Shown: positions 44,671-52,770 of the stretch, piece after piece
Position numbering within the stretch: the stretch's first letter is position 1
Layout: every line of letters begins with the position of its first letter
Assembly: GCF_009696685.2 (NCBI RefSeq)
Contig: NZ_CP102355.1
Span: 620,001 to 684,000, forward strand
Direction: 5' to 3'
From: Paracoccus sp. SMMA_5_TC
GTDB taxonomy: Bacteria; Pseudomonadota; Alphaproteobacteria; Rhodobacterales; Rhodobacteraceae
Length of the DNA: 64,000 nt
Notes under the pieces: model-generated
Told to the model about the DNA's origin: nothing
Databases searched by the model: none
What the model saw: the letters and a program-made list of their open reading frames with translations, nothing else
Made by a program: the position numbers and the translations under genes

Positions 44671-44981
44671 TGAGTGCGTTTGCCGCGGCCGTGCGGGCGC
44701 TTTTTGCCGACGCTAACATCGGCCGGGACGCGGTCTACATACCCGATGGCGGCGCGCCGGTGTTGGTGCGTGCGGTTGCCCGGCGCGCCGACGCTATCAG
44801 CAACTTTGGCGACGCCCGGATTTTGTTGGAGACTACGCGCATCGACCTGCGCGTGGCCGAGGTGCCGAACCCGCGCCCCGGTGACCGTATCGAGATCTAC
44901 GGCGACGCGTTTCTGATCCAGGGAGAGCCCGTCCGCGACCGCGAGCGGTTGGTCTGGACCGTCGATCTGAGGCCGGTGTGA
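44670..44981 (+). CDS. Head-tail joining protein (gpFII-like)
   Basis: The 103-aa protein begins MSAFAAAVRALFADANIGRD, then VYIPDGGAPVLVRAVARR and a C-terminal segment DRIEIYGDAFLIQGEPV. This matches small head-tail connector proteins of the lambda gpFII type in size, style and position. The overlapping ATGA with the decoration gene decides the start. Confidence 0.72.
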   Translation: MSAFAAAVRALFADANIGRDAVYIPDGGAPVLVRAVARRADAISNFGDARILLETTRIDLRVAEVPNPRPGDRIEIYGDAFLIQGEPVRDRERLVWTVDLRPV

Positions 44982-45607
44982 AACTGAAGCTCGACATCGA
45001 GCCCGACATTGTTGCGATGATGGCGGCTGAGGTTGCGGCGGGCGAACGCGCGGTGACGGCTGCAATGCGCGAGGCGGGCGCGGGCCTCAAATCCGCCTGG
45101 CGCAGTCAGATCACCGGCGCGGGGCTTGGCACCCGGCTCGGAAACTCGATCCGGCTCGCGACCTACCCGAAGGGCAGTGACAGCCTGAACGCCGCGGCGA
45201 TGGTCTGGTCGAAGGCGCCGGTCATCGTGGGCGCGCACGACACCGGCCCGCTGATCCGCTCGAAGAACGGATTCTGGCTGGCGATCCCGTTGCTCGCTGC
45301 AGGGAAATCCACCCGCGGCGGGCGGATTACACCGGAGGAATGGGAACGGCGCACGGGCCTGCGGTTGCGCTTCATCTACCGGCGCCGGGGGCCAAGCCTG
45401 CTGGTGGCCGAGGGGCGGTTGAACACCAAAGGCCGCGCGGTAGCGTCACGGGCGAAGACCGGCCGCGGGCTGACGACTGTGCCGGTCTTCCTGCTGGTCC
45501 CCCAGGTCAGGCTGCGCAAGCGGCTGGAGCTTGCGCGGGACGCGGACCGGGCGCTTGACAGCGTGCCAGGGTTGATCGTGGCGAACTGGATGGAGGTGCG
45601 CCTGTGA
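44978..45607 (+). CDS. Tail-completion protein (DUF6441 / HK97 gp10-like)
   Basis: The 209-aa protein has segments LKSAWRSQITGAGLGTRL, DTGPLIRSKNGFWLAIPL and VAEGRLNTKGRAVASRAK. It resembles DUF6441 proteins, found in the head-tail connection region of Rhodobacterales phages, where HK97 gp10-type proteins lie. The GTG start at 44978 overlaps the preceding stop. Function is inferred from position. Confidence 0.7.
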   Translation: MKLKLDIEPDIVAMMAAEVAAGERAVTAAMREAGAGLKSAWRSQITGAGLGTRLGNSIRLATYPKGSDSLNAAAMVWSKAPVIVGAHDTGPLIRSKNGFWLAIPLLAAGKSTRGGRITPEEWERRTGLRLRFIYRRRGPSLLVAEGRLNTKGRAVASRAKTGRGLTTVPVFLLVPQVRLRKRLELARDADRALDSVPGLIVANWMEVRL

Positions 45608-45939
45608 CGCGAGAGCACTTGCCGCCTAGACGACCTGCGCGGACACAAATGGTGCGCTGGCGCGACAGGTCGTTGGCGGTGACTGTCGGGTTCGATCCGG
45701 TTAGCGGTTCGGTGCGCGAAGTGCGCGCTACCGGGTTCAAGTGCGGGTCTGACATGCAATTGACAATCGACGACGTGTGCGTAGTAGCGTCTCTGGCCTT
45801 GCAGCACGGTGCATCCCCCAAGGCGCTCACAAGGTCCTTGGGGACTGTGCCCGTGTCTGGCGGAGAAGACGAAATGTCCAGCGTGGTCGGCGCTGTGTTG
45901 TCAGTGCTGACCGAAATTGAAACGGAGAAACAACCGTGA
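45604..45939 (+). CDS. TSCPD-domain protein in the tail-completion module
   Basis: The 111-aa protein contains VREVRATGFKCGSDMQL and DDVCVVASLALQHGASPKAL, which resemble the TSCPD domain found at the C-terminus of B12-dependent ribonucleotide reductase (NrdJ) and as separate proteins. No reductase domain is present. It lies between two structural genes with 4-bp overlaps on both sides, so it is co-translated with tail genes. Its role in the phage is unknown. Confidence 0.7.
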   Translation: MTREHLPPRRPARTQMVRWRDRSLAVTVGFDPVSGSVREVRATGFKCGSDMQLTIDDVCVVASLALQHGASPKALTRSLGTVPVSGGEDEMSSVVGAVLSVLTEIETEKQP

Positions 45940-46352
45940 GCGTGCGCGAGGATGTGCTGACGGCGCTGCACGTGCGACTCTTGGCGCTGCCCGCCACCGC
46001 CCTGCGCGGCGAGGTGTTGCCCGAGCGCGTGCCCGCCGCAGGCCTCTTGATCCTGCGCGACGGCGAACCGGGGGAGCCGGAGGTGACCCTGTCCCCCTTG
46101 CGGTATCACTATCAGCACCGCGCCGAGATTGAGGCGGTCGTACAGGGTGCCGCTCGTGACGGTGCTTTCGACAGCCTTTGCGCCAGCATCGGCACGGCGC
46201 TTGCTGCCGACCGCACGCTGGGCGGGCTCTGCGACTGGGTTGAGGCCGAAGCGCCGCGGCCGGTCGATCTGCCGGTCGATGGCGCGGCCAGCCTGAAGGC
46301 TGCCGTGATCCCGGTGGTGCTGCACTATTCCACGGCCGATCCGCTCGGCTGA
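45936..46352 (+). CDS. Tail terminator-like protein (gpU position)
   Basis: The 138-aa protein shows the segments SVREDVLTALHVRLLALP, RYHYQHRAEIEAVVQGAA and LKAAVIPVVLHYSTADPLG. The pattern of an N-terminal helix followed by beta strands and a position directly before the tail tube match tail terminator proteins. Sequence similarity to lambda gpU itself is not evident. GTG start at 45936. Confidence 0.65.
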   Translation: MSVREDVLTALHVRLLALPATALRGEVLPERVPAAGLLILRDGEPGEPEVTLSPLRYHYQHRAEIEAVVQGAARDGAFDSLCASIGTALAADRTLGGLCDWVEAEAPRPVDLPVDGAASLKAAVIPVVLHYSTADPLG

Positions 46353-46376
46353 TCCCGACAATTTGAGGAGAACACC

Positions 46377-47321
46377 ATGGCACGAGCCCAGGGGGCGCGG
46401 GCGCTGATGGCGCTTGCGTTCGAGACGACCTATGGAACGCCGCCTGCCAGCGGCTTCATCCGCATGCCCTTCGCCAGCACCTCGCTGGGGGCGGAGCAGC
46501 CGCTGCTGAACTCGGAGCTGCTGGGCTATGGCCGCGATCCTCTGGCGCCGATCAAGGACGCGGTGACGGCCGATGGCGATGTCGTGGTGCCTCTTGATGC
46601 CGCGGCCTTCGGCTTCTGGCTGAAGGGGGCCTTCGGGGCACCGACGACCACGGGCACTGCCCCGGGGCCGTTCACGCACGAGTTCCAGTCGGGTTCCTGG
46701 ACGCTGCCCTCGATGTCGATCGAGACCGGCATGCCTGAGGTTCCGCGCTATGCGATGTATTCCGGCTGCGTGCTTGACCAGCTTAGCTGGCAGATGCAAC
46801 GCTCGGGCCTCTTGACAGCCACCGTCCGGCTGGTGGCGCAGGGCGAGGCCATTGCAACCACTACGGCTGCGGGCACGCCTGCGGCACTTGACCTGATTCG
46901 TTTTGGACATTTCAACGGCACGGTGAAGCGCAACGGCACGGCGCTGGGCAACGTGGTCTCGGCCGAGATTAGCTACTCCAACAACCTTGACCGGATAGAA
47001 ACCATCCGCAACGACGGCAAGATCGAGGGTGCCGATCCTAGCATGGCGGCCCTGACCGGCCGGATCGAGGTGCGGTTCGCGGACCAGACGCTGGTGACAC
47101 AGGCGATCAACGGCGAGGCCTGCGAGCTCGAGTTCGCCTACAGCCTCTCGTCAGGCGAGAGCTTCACCTTTACGGTGCACGCCGTCTACCTGCCGCGCCC
47201 GCGCATCGAGATTTCCGGGCCGCAGGGCGTGCAGGCGACCTTCGACTGGCAGGCGGCGAAGGCGTCCAGCCCGGCCCGGATGTGCACTGCAACCCTTGTG
47301 AACAACATTGCGGCATACTGA
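46377..47321 (+). CDS. Major tail (tube) protein
   Basis: The 314-aa protein has the typical opening GARALMALAFETTYGTPPA, tail-tube core segments (GPFTHEFQSGSWTLPSMSIE, YSGCVLDQLSWQMQRSG) and a C-terminal Ig-like part (FTVHAVYLPRPRIEISG). It is expected to polymerise into the non-contractile tail tube. GAGGAGAAC lies before ATG 46377. Confidence 0.88.
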   Translation: MARAQGARALMALAFETTYGTPPASGFIRMPFASTSLGAEQPLLNSELLGYGRDPLAPIKDAVTADGDVVVPLDAAAFGFWLKGAFGAPTTTGTAPGPFTHEFQSGSWTLPSMSIETGMPEVPRYAMYSGCVLDQLSWQMQRSGLLTATVRLVAQGEAIATTTAAGTPAALDLIRFGHFNGTVKRNGTALGNVVSAEISYSNNLDRIETIRNDGKIEGADPSMAALTGRIEVRFADQTLVTQAINGEACELEFAYSLSSGESFTFTVHAVYLPRPRIEISGPQGVQATFDWQAAKASSPARMCTATLVNNIAAY

Positions 47322-47323
47322 GC

Positions 47324-47761
47324 ATGTTGACTCTTGATCTGACCAACGCTCCGCGCTGGCATGACCTCGCGCCCGGCGTCCGGGTGCAGTTGCGACCGCT
47401 GACCACCGCGCTGATGGTGGCGACCCGCAGCGATCCCGCCGTCGAGGCGGTGCCCGAGGAGGCTTCCGACGAGGAGCGCGCGGTCGCCTTCGCCAAGGCG
47501 CTGGCGCGGCGGGCGGTGCTCGCCTGGAATGGCATTGGCGACGCGGGTGGCAATTCCATCGATCCGAGCCCCGAGGCCATCGACGCGCTGCTTGACGTCT
47601 GGCCTATCTTTGAGGCCTTCCAGCTGACCTACGTTTCGAAGGGCCTGCTGTTGGAACAGGAAAAAAACGCCTCTGCGCTCTCGCCGAGTGGTCCTTCGGC
47701 GGGGGCGACAGATACTGCGAAGCCTGCGGGCAATGCTGCCCTGACTGCCCGGCGCGGCTGA
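47324..47761 (+). CDS. Tail assembly chaperone, gpG-like (zero-frame product)
   Basis: The 145-aa protein opens MLTLDLTNAPRWHDLAPGVR and has a helix-rich core (AVAFAKALARRAVLAWNGIG, IFEAFQLTYVSKGLLLEQ). It lies between tail tube and tape measure, the position of lambda gpG. A slippery heptamer at codon 113-115 diverts some ribosomes to the -1 frame to give a longer gpGT product (see 47324-47988). The last 30 residues after the slip site are low complexity and probably unimportant. Confidence 0.85.
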   Translation: MLTLDLTNAPRWHDLAPGVRVQLRPLTTALMVATRSDPAVEAVPEEASDEERAVAFAKALARRAVLAWNGIGDAGGNSIDPSPEAIDALLDVWPIFEAFQLTYVSKGLLLEQEKNASALSPSGPSAGATDTAKPAGNAALTARRG

Positions 47762-47988
47762 ACCGTCCGGAAACTCCGGAGGGTTGGCAGGTATGGGACC
47801 TGGTCGGCCGCCTCGGCGGCCAGCTGCGCGTCCTGCCCGGTGCGGTGATCGGCTGGGACATGTCGGCGGCGCTCGCGCTAGGCGACGCGCTCGGCGTGCC
47901 GCCGCTCGCCATGGCCGAGCTGCTGCCCGTTATCGAAGCGATAATGGTCGCCAAACTCAACGAACAGATGGATCGGTCCGATGGCTGA
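47324..47988 (+). CDS. Tail assembly chaperone gpGT fusion via -1 ribosomal frameshift
   Basis: A -1 shift at 47662-47668 joins the first 115 codons to a 106-codon open -1 frame (47668-47985, stop 47986-47988). The T part begins RLCALAEWSFGGGDRYCEAC, has a Cys cluster (YCEACGQCCPDC) and continues VWDLVGRLGGQLRVLPGAV, clearly protein-like and conserved in style. No independent start is well placed for it. Predicted length is 221 aa. In lambda the ratio of G to GT is needed for tail assembly around the tape measure. Confidence 0.85.
47662..47668 (+). promoter_or_regulatory. Slippery heptamer AAAAAAC for programmed -1 frameshift
   Basis: In the zero frame the codons read GAA AAA AAC, giving A-AAA-AAC, a canonical X-XXY-YYZ slip site. 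The seven-A run (47661-47667) is the longest homopolymer in this GC-rich gene. The -1 frame is open from here to the tape-measure start. Confidence 0.88.
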
Positions 47989-50422
47989 GAAGAGGGTCAG
48001 CGTCCGCCTCGCGGCCGAGGGCGGACGGCAGGTGCGCGCCGAGCTGGAAGGCGTTGGCGAGGCGGGTGCCCGAGGCTTCGGTCGCCTGTCGCGCGAGATG
48101 GAAGCGGCCAACGCCCGGCTCGGGGCCTTCTCGCGGCGGGTCCGCGTGGCGGCCGCAGCCGCCGTGGCAGCCGCGGGCGCCGCTGGCGTGGCGATGATCC
48201 GCTCCGGCCTGCAGACGGTCGATGCGCAGGCCAAGCTCGCGGCGTCTCTGGACACCACCGTCGCCAGCATTCAGGTGCTTGAGCGCGCGGGCGATCTGGC
48301 GGGTGTGTCGATGGGTCAGGTGGAGCAGGCCACGGTCCAGCTGACGCGACGGCTCAGCCAAGCGGCTTCCGGCACGGGTCCTGCGGTGGAGGCGCTGCGT
48401 CGCCTGCGGCTGTCGGCCGAGGACCTGCAGCGTCTGCCTCTCGACGCGCGCATCGCTGCCATCCAGCAGGCACTTGGGCAATTCGTGCCGGAGGCCGAAC
48501 GCGCGAAAGTCGCTGCGCAGCTCTTTGGCGATCGAGCGTCGCTGGTGTTCACGCGCATTGACACGGCGACGCTGCGCCAGGCAACGGAGGACGTGCGGGA
48601 TTTCGGGGTGGTGGTCTCGGATCAGGACGCAGCCCAGATCGAGCGCACCAATGATGCGATTTCGCGGCTCGGGCTGATCTGGCGCGGGATCTCGAACCAG
48701 CTGGCCGTCGCCGCCGCCCCCGCACTAGCAGCGGTTGCGAACGCCATGGCGTCGGTGGCGAGCAGGACCGGTCCGCTTGGCATCGCGATCCGCGGGATCT
48801 TCGACAACATCGGCCGCCTGACGACCTACGCCGCCACCTTCGCGGCGTTCCTCGCGGGCCGCTGGGTGGCGGGCATGGTCGCCGCCGCGCTCTCGGTCCG
48901 GGGTCTTGCCACCGCGTTTTTTGTGCTGCGGGGCGCGCTGATACGCACCGGCATCGGCGCGTTGATCGTCGGCGCGGGTGAGCTGGTCTACCAGTTGTCG
49001 CGACTGGTCGCCCGGATCGGCGGTGTGGGCGAGGCGTTCCGCCTGCTCGGCGATCTGGCCCGTGAGGTTTGGTCGCGCATCGGCCTGTCGCTTGATGCGG
49101 CGCTTGCGCGGATGGCTGCCGGTTGGGAAGGGCTGAAGGCGGCGGGCTTCTCGGCCCTCGAGGGCACCATCGCAGGCGTCGTCAGCTTCGGCGACCGGAC
49201 GGCCGCGATATTCCAGGGGGCCTATGACGCGGCGGTCGCAATCTGGGGTAGCCTGCCCGGCGCCATCGGCGACTTCGCATTTCAGGCCGCGAACGGGCTG
49301 ATCTCTGGCGTCGAGGCGATGCTGAACGGAGTCGTCACCCGGATCAACAGCTTCATTGAAAGCCTGAACGCGGCCCTCGCGCTGCTGCCAGAATGGGCGA
49401 CAGGCAAAGGCGGGGTGCGGATCGGCACCCTCGATCCGGTGGAACTGGGGCGCATCGGCAATCCCTTTGAGGGCGCGGCAACGGCCGCAGGTGCCGCCGC
49501 GGCGGATGCTTTCTCGGCCGCGCTGTCGCGGACTTACCTCGAGCCGCCGGACCTCGGTCTCGGTGCGATGGCCGACGACGCGCGCGCTCGGGCCGACGGC
49601 TATCGCGAAGCGGCCGGGATGCTGGCCGATGCTGCCGGTCGGCCGCTCGCCAGCTGGCAGGCGCTGAAGGATGCGGTGACCGGCACGGGTGCCGGTGCCG
49701 AAACGGCCTTGGCGACCGCCGCTGCTGCGGCCGGGGCATTGGGCGGAGAACTGGATGAAACCGGCGGGGCGGCAGGTCGCGCCGGAGCGGCGGGGCGGCA
49801 GGCGGGGTCCGAGACTGCCGCCGGAGCCGAGCAGGCCCAGACCGGCTGGCAGGCCGTCACTGCCGCGCTTGCCGACTACGCCGCGAGGGCGCGCGAGATC
49901 GGCGCGGATATCGGCGAGGCGCTGGCGGGCGCGTTTGGGTCGGCCGAGAACGCGGTCGTCGAGTTCGTGCGCAAGGGCAAGCTCGACTTCCGCGATCTGG
50001 TGACCTCGATGATTGCCGATCTGGCGCGACTGGCGGCGCGGCGGTTCATTCTGGGTCCGATTGCAAACGCCCTTTCCCGAACGCTGGGCGGCGCGGGCGG
50101 GATCTTTGCCAACATCCTGCACGCTGGCGGGACGGTCGGCGCGCCCGGCCCCGGCCGCATGGTCCCGGCGCTGGCCTTCGCGGGTGCCCCGCGCATGCAT
50201 TCCGGCGGCTGGGCCGGGCTGCGCCCTGACGAGGTGCCCGCGATCCTGCAGCGCGGCGAGCGTGTGTTGTCGCGGCGTGAGGCGGCCGGTTACGGCCGGG
50301 CGGGCGCTCCAATCGTCAATGTTACGATCAACGCGCGGGATGCCGATAGCTTCCGGCAGTCGCGCACGCAGGTCGCCGCAGACATCGCGCGCGCCGTGTC
50401 GCTCGGGCGCAGGGGCATGTGA
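47981..50422 (+). CDS. Tail tape measure protein
   Basis: The 813-aa protein has an N-terminal coiled region (GFGRLSREMEAANARLGAF), a central membrane-active part (AATFAAFLAGRWVAGMVAAA, LIRTGIGALIVGAGELVYQL) and a C-terminal lambda gpH-type segment (VEFVRKGKLDFRDLVTSM, FILGPIANALSRTLGG, PAILQRGERVLSRREA). It sets tail length and helps DNA cross the inner membrane. Its ATG lies inside the end of the gpGT frame. About 810 aa implies a tail of roughly 120 nm at 0.15 nm per residue. Confidence 0.92.
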   Translation: MAEKRVSVRLAAEGGRQVRAELEGVGEAGARGFGRLSREMEAANARLGAFSRRVRVAAAAAVAAAGAAGVAMIRSGLQTVDAQAKLAASLDTTVASIQVLERAGDLAGVSMGQVEQATVQLTRRLSQAASGTGPAVEALRRLRLSAEDLQRLPLDARIAAIQQALGQFVPEAERAKVAAQLFGDRASLVFTRIDTATLRQATEDVRDFGVVVSDQDAAQIERTNDAISRLGLIWRGISNQLAVAAAPALAAVANAMASVASRTGPLGIAIRGIFDNIGRLTTYAATFAAFLAGRWVAGMVAAALSVRGLATAFFVLRGALIRTGIGALIVGAGELVYQLSRLVARIGGVGEAFRLLGDLAREVWSRIGLSLDAALARMAAGWEGLKAAGFSALEGTIAGVVSFGDRTAAIFQGAYDAAVAIWGSLPGAIGDFAFQAANGLISGVEAMLNGVVTRINSFIESLNAALALLPEWATGKGGVRIGTLDPVELGRIGNPFEGAATAAGAAAADAFSAALSRTYLEPPDLGLGAMADDARARADGYREAAGMLADAAGRPLASWQALKDAVTGTGAGAETALATAAAAAGALGGELDETGGAAGRAGAAGRQAGSETAAGAEQAQTGWQAVTAALADYAARAREIGADIGEALAGAFGSAENAVVEFVRKGKLDFRDLVTSMIADLARLAARRFILGPIANALSRTLGGAGGIFANILHAGGTVGAPGPGRMVPALAFAGAPRMHSGGWAGLRPDEVPAILQRGERVLSRREAAGYGRAGAPIVNVTINARDADSFRQSRTQVAADIARAVSLGRRGM

Positions 50423-51048
50423 TGGCGTTTCACGAGGTGCGCTTCCCCGACAACATCAGCCGCGGGGCGCGGGGCGGACCGGAACGGCGCACGCAGATCG
50501 TCGAACTGGCGAGCGGCGCAGAGGAACGCAACGCGAGCTGGGCTAACTCGCGACGCCGCTACGATGTGGCCTATGGCATCCGCCGCGGCGACGATCTGGC
50601 GGCGGTCTTGGCGTTCTTCGAAGCGAGGAACGGCCGCCTCCACGGCTTCCGCTTCAAGGACTGGGCCGATTTCAAGTCCTGCCTGCCGTCGGGCACGCCG
50701 TCGGCACTGGATCAGCTCATCGGCACCGGCGACGGCGCTACGACCGCCTTTCAGCTGGTCAAGCGCTACGCTTCCGGCAGCCAGGTCTGGATCCGCACGA
50801 TCACCAAGCCGGTGGCTGGCACTCTGCGCATCGCGCTCGACGGGGTCGAGCAGCTTTCGGGCTGGTCGGTCGACACCGCCACCGGCGTCGTCACCTTTGG
50901 CTCGGCCCCTGGCGCGGGCGTTGCGATCACCGCGGGCTTCGAATTCGACGTCCCCGTCCGCTTCGACACCGACGTTCTCGACGTCACGCTCGACCTCGAA
51001 CGCCTCGGCTCGATCACCTCGATCCCGCTTCTGGAGATTCGGCGATGA
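50422..51048 (+). CDS. Distal tail protein, DUF2460 (RcGTA ORF12-like)
   Basis: The 208-aa protein has the family signature MAFHEVRFPDNISRGARGGP, then RRYDVAYGIRRGDDLAAVL and GFRFKDWADFKS. DUF2460 proteins are distal tail components of Rhodobacter GTA and related phages. The C-terminal part (VRFDTDVLDVTLDLERLGSI) is also typical. ATG 50422 overlaps the tape-measure stop. Confidence 0.9.
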   Translation: MAFHEVRFPDNISRGARGGPERRTQIVELASGAEERNASWANSRRRYDVAYGIRRGDDLAAVLAFFEARNGRLHGFRFKDWADFKSCLPSGTPSALDQLIGTGDGATTAFQLVKRYASGSQVWIRTITKPVAGTLRIALDGVEQLSGWSVDTATGVVTFGSAPGAGVAITAGFEFDVPVRFDTDVLDVTLDLERLGSITSIPLLEIRR

Positions 51049-51395
51049 ACGACACCGGCAGCTTCGTTTCGGTCGTGCTGCGCGAGCTCGCGGCCTCGAC
51101 GGCGGTGATCCTCGCTGTCTGGGGCGCGCTCGGCGGAGCGACGAACGCACTGACGACGAAGATGCGGCTGCGCGACGCGCTGCGCCACATCCTGCTTGGC
51201 GGGCTGATCGCTGCCGGAATGGGGAGCCTCTCCATGGCGCTGGTCGCCAAGTGGCTTGGCCTGCCGCTGCAGGCGATCCCTGCCGGCGGGGCGGCAGGGT
51301 CGGCCGCCTACTTGGTGGGCGTTTTCGGGCCCGCTTTTATCGAGCTGGTTCTTGCTCGGTTGCGCGGCGCCAAGGAAGGCGGCGACGATGAATAA
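51045..51395 (+). CDS. Membrane protein, probable holin
   Basis: The 116-aa protein has three hydrophobic segments (about 12-30, 47-68, 79-103; for example ILLGGLIAAGMGSLSMALV) and a charged C-terminus (RLRGAKEGGDDE). The topology, size and location immediately before a lysozyme and spanins suit a class I-type holin. ATG 51045 overlaps the DUF2460 stop. Confidence 0.65.
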   Translation: MNDTGSFVSVVLRELAASTAVILAVWGALGGATNALTTKMRLRDALRHILLGGLIAAGMGSLSMALVAKWLGLPLQAIPAGGAAGSAAYLVGVFGPAFIELVLARLRGAKEGGDDE

Positions 51396-51519
51396 ACTTC
51401 TCCGCCTCGCGCGCGCCCTCCGCTGCGACCATGGCGATCCCGGTCAGGTCTTCCGTCACCGCTTGGGTGTAGGCGTCGCCGTCGCGGTTCTGATCCTCGT
51501 CCTTTCGCTTGTTCGGTAA
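51388..51519 (+). CDS. Small single-pass membrane protein in the lysis cassette (43 aa)
   Basis: MNKLLRLARALRCDHGDPGQ is followed by a basic patch and one transmembrane helix at the C-terminus (VGVAVAVLILVLSLV). The ATG overlaps the end of the holin-like gene. It could be an antiholin or a second holin; no family recognised. Confidence 0.55.
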   Translation: MNKLLRLARALRCDHGDPGQVFRHRLGVGVAVAVLILVLSLVR

Positions 51520-51523
51520 CCTC

Positions 51524-52183
51524 ATGCATACGACCGACCGCGGGCTTCTGGCCATCGTCCGGCACGAAGGCATCGTGCCCGGACGCTACACGGACGTGAA
51601 ACAGGTCTGGACCTTCGGCATCGGCCACACGGCCGCTGCCGGTCCGCCGGACCCCTCGAAGATGCCGCGCGGCATGCCTGCTGATGTCGACGCCGGGATC
51701 CGCGAGGCGTTCCGGGTCTTTCGGGGCGACCTCGCACGCTACGAGGCGGACGTGCTGCGGGCGGTAACGGTGCCGCTGGCGCCGCATGAGTTCGATGCGC
51801 TGGTCAGCTTCCACTACAACACCGGCGGCATTGCGCGCGCCGAGCTGACTCGGCACCTCAACGCCGGCAATCGAGCCGCCGCCGCCGCCGCGTTTCTGAA
51901 CTGGCGGCGACCGGCCGCGATCATCCAGCGCCGCGAGGCCGAGCGCGATCTGTTCCGCCACGGCCGCTATCCTAGTGGTACGATCCCGGTTTGGGCCGTG
52001 GACCGCGGGGGCCGTGTCGACTTCTCGCGGCCCATCCGGCGGCTGACCGAGGCCGAGGCGCTGGAGCTGCTGCGTCCGACGCCGCTGCGGAGACCGCCGG
52101 TTCTCGATCGTGCGCCGCACGCGCCGACCGGCTGGCTCGCCAGCCTAGCCGCCTTCTTCTCTACCCTGTTCCGGAGGTCCTGA
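51524..52183 (+). CDS. Endolysin, T4-type lysozyme (glycoside hydrolase 24)
   Basis: The 219-aa muramidase has catalytic residues Glu15, Asp24 and Thr30 in IVRHEGIVPGRYTD and VWTFGIGHT, with exactly the spacing of T4 lysozyme (Glu11, Asp20, Thr26). FDALVSFHYNTGGIARAEL and RREAERDLFRHG are family motifs. The C-terminal about 60 residues are an extension with a hydrophobic end (WLASLAAFFSTLF) that may bind membrane. There is no N-terminal signal, so holin-dependent release is expected. Confidence 0.92.
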   Translation: MHTTDRGLLAIVRHEGIVPGRYTDVKQVWTFGIGHTAAAGPPDPSKMPRGMPADVDAGIREAFRVFRGDLARYEADVLRAVTVPLAPHEFDALVSFHYNTGGIARAELTRHLNAGNRAAAAAAFLNWRRPAAIIQRREAERDLFRHGRYPSGTIPVWAVDRGGRVDFSRPIRRLTEAEALELLRPTPLRRPPVLDRAPHAPTGWLASLAAFFSTLFRRS

Positions 52184-52186
52184 CTG

Positions 52187-52417
52187 ATGCGCTACGTCCG
52201 ACCTAACTCGCTTACCTGGTGGGCGGGGATGTTAGCCTTCGCCACCGGCGCCGCATCCCTCGCGCTGCCAGCCACCGGGTTGCTCAGTGAACTTTCCCGG
52301 CTCATCGCGCTGCTCGCTGGCAGCGGCGACGCATCGCCTGTTGGGCTGATCGCGCTTGGCCTCGGCCTCATCGGCCTGCGCGACCGCCTCGAACGCGGGT
52401 TCCGCGGCGATGGCTGA
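52187..52417 (+). CDS. Small membrane protein in the lysis cassette (76 aa)
   Basis: There are two hydrophobic segments (WWAGMLAFATGAASLALPA and SPVGLIALGLGLIGL) with a short loop and a basic C-terminus (RDRLERGFRGDG). It lies between lysozyme and i-spanin genes and could be a second holin or antiholin. It starts 3 bp after the lysozyme stop. Confidence 0.6.
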   Translation: MRYVRPNSLTWWAGMLAFATGAASLALPATGLLSELSRLIALLAGSGDASPVGLIALGLGLIGLRDRLERGFRGDG

Positions 52418-52640
52418 TTTCGTGTTCTGGCTGGTTGCGGCTCTTGGCGCGATCTGGGGCGTTGCCCTTGGTCGGGTCTGGGGGCGCGTTGAAGGGAAGC
52501 GCGCGGGCAAACGGGAGGCGGAACGCGATGCCATCGAAGACAAGAACGACCGCGTCGAGCGCGGGCGCGACGCACTCCGTGACGGCCGCAACGCTGGCGA
52601 TCCTGCTGAGCGGCTGCGCCGGAACGATGGGCTCTGGTGA
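52410..52640 (+). CDS. Inner-membrane spanin subunit (Rz-like)
   Basis: The 76-aa protein has an N-terminal signal anchor (FVFWLVAALGAIWGVALG) and a highly charged helical periplasmic part (VEGKRAGKREAERDAIEDK), which is the layout of i-spanins. The second spanin gene starts within it in the +1 frame at 52528, as in the nested Rz/Rz1 arrangement. Identification rests on architecture, not sequence similarity. Confidence 0.75.
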   Translation: MADFVFWLVAALGAIWGVALGRVWGRVEGKRAGKREAERDAIEDKNDRVERGRDALRDGRNAGDPAERLRRNDGLW

Positions 52641-52770
52641 TGCGGGCTGCGCCTCCTACGCCGAGGCGCGGCTCGGCCGGCCGGCAGCCAACACCGTCGG
52701 CGCTGTGCCGCCGGACTGGGCGAACTGGATCGCCGATCTCGACGACCGAATGACGGGAACCTGCCGATGA
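52528..52770 (+). CDS. Outer-membrane lipoprotein spanin subunit (Rz1-like), nested in Rz frame
   Basis: The 80-aa protein has a lipoprotein signal ending in LAILLSGC with Cys30 as the lipidated residue, followed by a short mature domain rich in small residues. GGGAGG at 52513 gives it its own ribosome binding site. It overlaps the i-spanin gene by 113 bp out of frame. It would span the periplasm with the Rz-like protein and fuse inner and outer membranes at lysis. Confidence 0.78.
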   Translation: MPSKTRTTASSAGATHSVTAATLAILLSGCAGTMGSGDAGCASYAEARLGRPAANTVGAVPPDWANWIADLDDRMTGTCR

